NCBI GenBank assembly: GCA_008931825.1
Contig: QXVZ01022271.1
Location: forward strand, 1 to 34,359
DNA: 34,359 nt
Origin: Phallusia fumigata
Taxonomy: Eukaryota > Chordata > Ascidiacea > Phlebobranchia > Ascidiidae
Direction of reading: 5' to 3'
In this document: piece by piece, positions 30,501 to 34,359 of the stretch
Layout of the letters: every line of letters starts with the position of its first letter
Position numbering within the stretch: position 1 is the stretch's first letter
Notes under the pieces: model-generated
Databases searched by the model: none
The model's input: the letters and a program-made list of their open reading frames with translations, nothing else
Told to the model about the DNA's origin: nothing
Program-made: the position numbers and the translations under genes

Positions 30501-32835
30501 GCATTTGTCAATTTTTGACCTCTCTGCATTGGTCAACAATGGTTTTCCAATTGGACATGGAATTTTTAGTTGTTTGTTTACAACTAGTTCACCAGTGTTG
30601 GTATCCATACCAACAAAAGTCATGGAATCTCCCGATCTCTTTTTACCTAAATTTGTACATAAATCCTTGCAAATTTGTCCAGTTTATCCTTAAATAAAAA
30701 AGCAGAATATTAGCCTCACCAAGACATTGACCCATGTGAACACAGCGAGGTTGCTTTCCAGGAAACTTGACTTCAACCACACCAACAAACTTGTGGTCTG
30801 TGTCCACAGTTTCATTGCTACTTTCAGAAAAATTCCGATGGGACTCTAACAAAAAAACAGGTGGTTGCAAGTCACAACAATACTCTAACACAAATATTTT
30901 GTAGTAGTGCAGCTGGGACATGGCTGTGTGAATGAAGTGACATGATAATGTAAATTTGTCAATTTCAGATGACAACTTGATGTCACCCCATAAAATGCTT
31001 TTTTTAAGTGATATTGTACCTTTCTCCTTGCGTTCTTGTTTTCTAATTTTCCTTTCTTCCTCCTGTCTCCTCGCCAATTCATCCTCAATCTCCTTTCTCT
31101 AAAGGTAAAAAGACAGAACTTTGTAACAATTCAGAAAGTAAGGTAAACATTTTTCAACCTGGATTTCTTCCTGGCGTCTTAACAGTTCTCTTTTTCTTTT
31201 TTCCTCCTTTGCAACTTTCTCCATTTGTTTCTGTTGATTCTGAACCATTTCCTCATGAATTGAAGCAAATTGCGGAACATTGTACTTGTGCAAAAACTCC
31301 TGACAAAGTACACAATAGTTTAAATATGTATATAAGGTCACAGGAGACTGAAACATACGGTTTAAGCAAAGGGTTTCAATTTAAACAATAAATATTAATT
31401 GATGGATTTGGCAAAACTTAGTTCACATTTGATAATAAAAAATCTTTAAAAGATTACAACATAACAGACAAGGGATGTACAAGTGTTTGATTATACCTGT
31501 ACATGCTGGGCCAGCTGAAACATCATCACTTCACCAACCAACGATTTACTAAGTTTCATAACTTCCTGTTCAAGTGTATTCACAGCTTCGCTAGATAGGC
31601 CATGAGGACTCTCAAATTTGATATCGGGACAACTGTGATTAAATAAGTAGAGCCATCAAAATAGTTCATGCATTGGGATTATAGTTTGAGACAACTGTGC
31701 ATTGGGATTGTACTTTGAGTTTTAAACTTTACCAGCTAGTGGTCAATATTTTTTTCAAAAAAACTCAAATCAGCAGGTAATTAAAGATATCAAGTGGATT
31801 TGCAAATCACAAAATACATTCTTATGCTACAAAGTCATTTGAACATACACTTTTTCTGTAATAAATAAACTTGAAAACAGCTTCAGATTTTCTTTTGATC
31901 TGTGTAATTAAACCATTTGTTGTTGTTGCTTCTGTATATTTTTTTACATGGTATTGACAGCACTGACAAGTTACAGTGAAAAGTAATTACTTTAAATTAC
32001 GCCCACCCAAGAAAATAAGAAAAACAATTTTAAGTTCGCCTCTGCAGACAACTCACCAGAAGCAAACATGTTAGAAACCAATGCTTTTAATAGTTCTCTC
32101 GCAACTACAAGTTTCAGCCCCACATATCATGTTCATTACACTAAATTAAACTTTTTATTCTGATACACTACATGTTTTAATTAAGTAATGTTTATTAAAA
32201 CTTGCCAACATATGACATCCCTTTAGCATCAGGTAAGTCAGTTTGTAAAAAAAGCTTGATTTGGTTGCTTCAAACACCGTTCATCGATAAACGGTCAAAA
32301 AAATGCCAATTATTAAATTTTAGTCAGCCTATTCTATAGAATTCAATGCATTTATTTTGGAATATTGTTTCATCTTTAGACATGTAACCACTGTTACTTG
32401 GCAAACAAGAGTTTTACATGGCAACACACAAAAACAGGCTATCACCTACCAATCTGGGTAAGTAGAAGGAAAATTAACTTTCATGGCAATATGGACATGT
32501 ACAGCAGCACCCATGCTTTCTTGTGGTCCCAGTTGCAGTAAAAATTCTGGTGGTCTTTTAACCTGCACCAAAATCATCTTTAAACACTGTTCAGTTACTG
32601 TCTAGCATTGGTAGCCAACAAACCATGTTGCAAGTTGCTTTTTTCAATTTTTTGACATTTTCCATTCAAATTTAGGCATATTTTTTATGATCCTAAGGAA
32701 TACAGAAATACGAAACATTGGTTCTACCTTCCATGCATCATTCAGTCGTAAGTCTTTAATGTCGGAACCAAATATTGATTCCAAGCTCTCAAGTTCATCG
32801 TCTTGTCGTTCTGCATAAGACTCTTCGGCACTCAT
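20550..32835 (-). CDS. EIF2AK4: eIF2-alpha kinase 4 (GCN2), 30 exons, internal block missing
   Basis: GCN2 senses uncharged tRNA and stalled ribosomes and phosphorylates eIF2-alpha to trigger the integrated stress response. Exons in transcript order: 32835-32728, 32562-32450, 31632-31497, 31299-31159, 31098-31020, 30845-30720, 30646-30474, 30193-30079, 29892-29762, 29697-29633, 29466-29361, 29275-29108, 28834-28613, 28261-28128, 28058-27931, 27746-27614, 27429-27264, 27132-27047 (duplicated at 26910-26825), 26761-26623, 26515-26397, 25503-25386, 25318-25199, 25014-24841, 24360-24163, then a gap, 23525-23247, 22864-22685, 22340-22110, 21597-21401, 21178-20956, 20723-20550. All join in phase, giving about 1493 residues against 1649 in human. 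ATG at 32835 opens [18 protein letters not shown], the usual GCN2 RWD start. The shortfall is mainly about 115 residues of the HisRS-like domain lost at the N at 23843, plus a shorter C terminus. Two introns use GC donors. Confidence 0.93.
21654..21882. repeat. 114-bp near-identical direct duplicate around a single N
   Basis: Positions 21654-21767 and 21769-21882 are 114-bp copies separated only by the N at 21768 and differing at five positions by eye (about 4.4%). They lie in the GCN2 intron 21598-22109. The pattern is that of two overlapping contig ends from different haplotypes joined by a placeholder N. The rest of this intron shows nothing recognisable. Confidence 0.85.
22341..22684 (-). 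other. EIF2AK4: GCN2 intron, nothing recognised
   Basis: This 344-bp AT-rich intron separates phase-0 exons. The donor is AAA|gtaggt and the acceptor acgcag. I see no repeat, RNA gene or ORF of note in it. Confidence 0.7.
22865..23246 (-). other. EIF2AK4: GCN2 intron, nothing recognised
   Basis: This 382-bp intron lies between FQ and VSAEIQ of the HisRS-like domain. It is AT-rich and contains no element I can name. Confidence 0.7.
23526..24162 (-). other. EIF2AK4: GCN2 intron containing an assembly gap (N at 23843)
   Basis: This 637-bp stretch lies between two HisRS-like exons that are not contiguous in any GCN2 I know. It has no minus-strand ORF resembling the missing block. Around 23795-23815 a short inverted repeat (AACACTtggAGTGTT) is visible. 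The N at 23843 probably stands for an unknown length of missing DNA containing one or more exons. Confidence 0.7.
24361..24840 (-). other. EIF2AK4: GCN2 intron, nothing recognised
   Basis: This 480-bp intron has locally higher GC (about 24560-24660) than its neighbours, with CCGGACCCC-like stretches. That could be an old insertion, but no terminal repeats or coding sequence were found. Confidence 0.5.
25591..25760 (+). mobile_element. tRNA-derived SINE-like element in GCN2 intron
   Basis: The head at 25591-25660 looks like a tRNA. ATTGAC at 25591-25596 can pair with GTCAAT at 25655-25660 (acceptor stem). An A-box-like TGGTTAGCGCG lies at 25601-25611, and a diverged B-box/T-arm GGGTTTTAACCC at 25636-25647. 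The anticodon arm is irregular and the B box lacks the CGA of a working tRNA, so this is a tRNA-derived repeat rather than a tRNA gene. The body to about 25760 is unassigned. It lies antisense in the EIF2AK4 intron 25504-26396. Confidence 0.5.
25884..26153. mobile_element. hAT-type MITE (270 bp) in GCN2 intron
   Basis: The left end reads CAACGGTGGACAAATCGCGG. The right end, reverse-complemented, reads CAGGGGTGGGCACATTTG. Both fit the hAT terminus CAGGGGTGGGCAAA. Flanking 8-bp sequences GTGTAGAC (25876-25883) and CTATAGAC (26154-26161) match at 6 of 8, as an aged 8-bp target duplication. Internally GCGGCTC and GCATGCGGTT...GGCATGTTTTTTGTGGC resemble common hAT non-autonomous families. No transposase ORF is present. 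Confidence 0.7.
26815..27257. repeat. EIF2AK4: Identical 221-bp direct duplicate around a single N
   Basis: Positions 26815-27035 and 27037-27257 are identical by eye over 221 bp, separated only by the N at 27036. Each contains the 86-nt GCN2 kinase exon (26825-26910 and 27047-27132). Using both copies would break the frame (86 nt, phase 0 to 2), so one is spurious. This is an unmerged contig overlap. Confidence 0.9.
28262..28612 (-). other. EIF2AK4: GCN2 kinase intron, nothing recognised
   Basis: This 351-bp AT-rich intron splits the kinase N-lobe just after the Gly loop (DVVK|VRNK). No repeats or RNA genes were recognised in it. Confidence 0.7.
29108..30646 (-). other. EIF2AK4: GCN2 pseudokinase domain
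   Basis: Exons 30646-30474, 30193-30079, 29892-29762, 29697-29633, 29466-29361 and 29275-29108 encode the degenerate kinase fold upstream of the real kinase. Recognisable parts are [31 protein letters not shown] and VVHKNF where HRD would be, [10 protein letters not shown] where DFG would be, [18 protein letters not shown], and [13 protein letters not shown]. The catalytic Asp and DFG Asp are both absent, so no phosphotransfer is expected. In yeast this domain regulates the adjacent kinase. Confidence 0.92.
31020..32835 (-). other. EIF2AK4: GCN2 RWD domain and charged linker
   Basis: Exons 32835-32728, 32562-32450 and 31632-31497 encode the RWD domain that binds the GCN1 activator. It has [50 protein letters not shown] (the YPxxxP signature) and [13 protein letters not shown]. 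Exons 31299-31159 and 31098-31020 encode the highly charged K/E/R helix that follows in all GCN2 proteins. The 817-bp intron 31633-32449 holds only a partial tandem duplication (31670-31720). Confidence 0.92.
31633..32449 (-). other. EIF2AK4: Long GCN2 RWD intron with a small tandem duplication
   Basis: This 817-bp AT-rich intron holds two imperfect copies of GCATTGGGATTNTANTTTGAG starting at 31670 and 31699 (29-bp spacing), just upstream of the acceptor in genomic order. Nothing else is recognised. Confidence 0.5.
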
Positions 32836-33427
32836 ATTTCTCAGTTATATTGACTTCATGGCAGATGAGGACATAGACAAATTTTTATTTCATGAAAGCT
32901 GGTTTACACATTGTCTTGTTATTCTATTGGGAAACAAAACAAAATTTTGATAGAATACCCTGCAGTGTTGGATGAAGAGTCTAATCAGTCAAGTCTCATG
33001 TCTAATCGGTTTAGTGGTTTAACTACTAAATTCTAGGTGATTAAAGAGTCATAGATTGCGACTACGTCCGTTTGTTTAAAAACAATACTAAGAATAGTCC
33101 CTAATGTATTTGTATCGGTTGTATCTTGAGTGCTCCTGCTTAAATGCACCTATCGAGTTTAATCGCAGCCCAATTCTTTTTCCAATTTTAAGGTATTACG
33201 TCGGATTTGAATTCCCCTGAAACTGATACCTTTACATATGTCCACGCTGCGAAAAAATGACGTGATAAATATTTCGTTACGTTTAGGTTTAATGTTCTTT
33301 ATTGCACGTTTTTGCTCTTCAAATTAGGAAATGCTATATATCATCACACAAGGTGATCATTACAAAACGTCATTACAAAGTGTGGGTAATCCCCTAACTC
33401 CAATTTCACAAATCACCACTAGATGTC
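32836..33427. promoter_or_regulatory. EIF2AK4 5' flank / probable promoter region
   Basis: This is the sequence immediately upstream of the EIF2AK4 ATG on the minus strand. It must hold its 5' UTR and promoter, but I see no convincing TATA box or other element. On the plus strand an ATG at 32858, only 22 bp from the EIF2AK4 ATG, opens a short reading (MADEDIDKFLFHES...) that could be a first exon of a divergent gene, which would make this a bidirectional promoter. That is unproven. Confidence 0.35.
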
Positions 33428-33455
33428 ATGCCAGTACATACATGCCAGTACATAC
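33428..33455. repeat. Two tandem copies of a 14-bp unit
   Basis: ATGCCAGTACATAC occurs twice back to back (33428-33441 and 33442-33455). Two copies only; probably slippage near the edge of an insertion. Confidence 0.8.
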
Positions 33456-33489
33456 TAGTTACAGCAAAAAATACGGTCTGAGGCGCTCG

Positions 33490-33576
33490 ACCCATATACA
33501 GACATAAAAACCTGATCGGGATTAGTTCTCGGGATCGTCCCGGGTTCGAACCCCGTGAAAAAAAAAAAAAAAACGT
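33490..33576 (+). mobile_element. tRNA/SINE-like B-box with A-tract
   Basis: GGGTTCGAACCC at 33542-33553 is a perfect palindromic T-arm/B-box. It is followed at once by CGTG and 16 A residues (33558-33573), the arrangement of the end of a short retroposon. Upstream CGGGATCGTCCCG can form a hairpin. No clear A box or acceptor stem is visible, so this is not called as a tRNA gene, and the 5' limit is arbitrary. Confidence 0.35.
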
Positions 33577-34359
33577 CCACAAAACTCTAGCGATACCCAA
33601 GCTGCTGTACAAACTGAGCGTGTTGCCAGTTAGTGTACCTCAGAAGTTTTCAAAAGAAATTAAAAGGAAACTATTTACCTTTCTATGGGGCTCTAACTGG
33701 GAGAGAGTAGGTAGAAAAATACTGTGTTGTAAAATAAAGGAGGGTGGAGTGGAAATGATAGATCTGGAAGCCTACGCAAAATCAATACGTTTCTCCTGGA
33801 TACGAAAACTATTTGATGCAAACTACGATTCACATTGGAAAACTGTTGAAACTAAAATTACATCACTAAGCGCCATGATTTGCATTGCAGCCACTAATTT
33901 AAAACTTTCGCACAAGGAGGTTACTAAATTAACGCCCCTCTCGACATTTTGGANTATGGAAAGAATGTGTAACCCAATTTTGGCAGCAGAACGAAGTATA
34001 TAACTACAGTGTTTGGTTAAACAACAAAGTATTATTCAAACGGAAACCAATCGCCTACGAAAATTTTATTAACGCTGGTATACTAAAGTACCAACAAATT
34101 ATAGACAACAATTTGGATTATCGCAGCTTTGAAAACCTCTGCGAAAATTACGAGTTGATAAACAACAGTCAAAACCACGCAAACTACCAGTGCCTTGTTG
34201 CGGCAATTCCAACTAAACGTACTCACCTGACAAACCAGACAGAGAAACAGTCATTGATAAAATAATGACGGGAATACATGACAATTTATCCACAACCAAA
34301 AATGCATACGAGTTCTTTGCTTCCCCCAACAAACAGCAGCCGATTAAACAACAACAAAA
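33574..34359 (+). mobile_element. Decayed L1-like LINE, C-terminal reverse transcriptase part
   Basis: Immediately after the A-tract the plus strand reads a non-LTR retrotransposon C-terminal RT region. It has TLAIPKLLYKLSVLPV, FTFLWGSNW, KILCCKIKEGGVEMIDLE and SIRFSWIRKLF (33584-33825). At the N (33954) the frame moves. It then reads WKECVTQFWQQNEVYNYSVW, FINAGILKYQQII, NYQCLVAAIP (33957 to about 34225), the typical post-RT segment, and shifts again to IDKIMTGIHDNLSTTKNAYE (to the window end). Two frame changes and 5' truncation show a non-coding relic, although the first change may be an artefact of the N. No endonuclease domain is in the window. Confidence 0.75.

Noticed and set aside
33542..33553. 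tRNA gene at the B-box palindrome
   Set aside because: Only the T-arm is present; no D-arm, anticodon arm or acceptor pairing.
33620..34003. Host protein-coding gene
   Set aside because: The reading is the C-terminal part of a LINE reverse transcriptase, 5' truncated and frameshifted.
1..34359. CRISPR array, operon or phage/defence system
   Set aside because: The window is intron-rich animal DNA with no repeat-spacer pattern and no prokaryotic genes.

Overview
The window is animal nuclear DNA. It has densely interrupted genes with canonical GT-AG introns, metazoan-specific protein families, and animal-type transposon remnants. Short introns, an AT-rich background and one pair of apparent haplotypes differing by 5 of 114 bases suggest a highly polymorphic invertebrate. 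An ascidian tunicate is my best guess, but the species is not proven by anything I can read here.

Layout: (1) Positions 1-19490, plus strand, hold the 3' portion of a polycystin-1 (PKD1-like) gene. I could join 66 exons in one continuous frame, about 4300 codons and 12.9 kb of coding sequence. In order they encode degenerate PKD/Ig-like repeats, a REJ module carrying a large unusual insert, a GAIN-like stalk with a GPS cleavage motif, TM1, PLAT, TM2-TM5, the polycystin extracellular domain with a six-segment channel-like region, and a long cytoplasmic tail. The 5' end lies outside the window. (2) Positions 19491-20549 are a roughly 1 kb convergent intergenic spacer with a possible hAT-type terminus. 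(3) Positions 20550-32835, minus strand, hold a GCN2/EIF2AK4 gene in 30 recognisable exons: RWD, basic/acidic linker, pseudokinase, eIF2-alpha kinase, HisRS-like and C-terminal domains. One block of the HisRS-like domain is missing. (4) Positions 32836-34359 hold the upstream region of EIF2AK4, a small tandem repeat, a tRNA/SINE-like B-box with an A-tract, and the C-terminal part of a decayed L1-like LINE reverse transcriptase running off the window.

The two genes are tail-to-tail and functionally unrelated: one encodes a large membrane receptor/channel-like protein, the other the amino-acid-starvation kinase. The four single N characters (21768, 23843, 27036, 33954) each sit at a problem: two unmerged duplicated ends, one missing protein block and one reading-frame shift. 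They look like contig joins rather than ambiguous bases, and any gene model crossing them should be distrusted.

The most interesting biology is a cassette of five phase-1 symmetric, frame-neutral exons plus a sixth, inserted in the middle of the REJ module of polycystin-1. There are also arginine clusters between REJ and GPS, a cytoplasmic tail much longer than in the human protein, and two GC-AG introns within the GCN2 kinase domain. I found no CRISPR, operon, phage or other prokaryote-type system.
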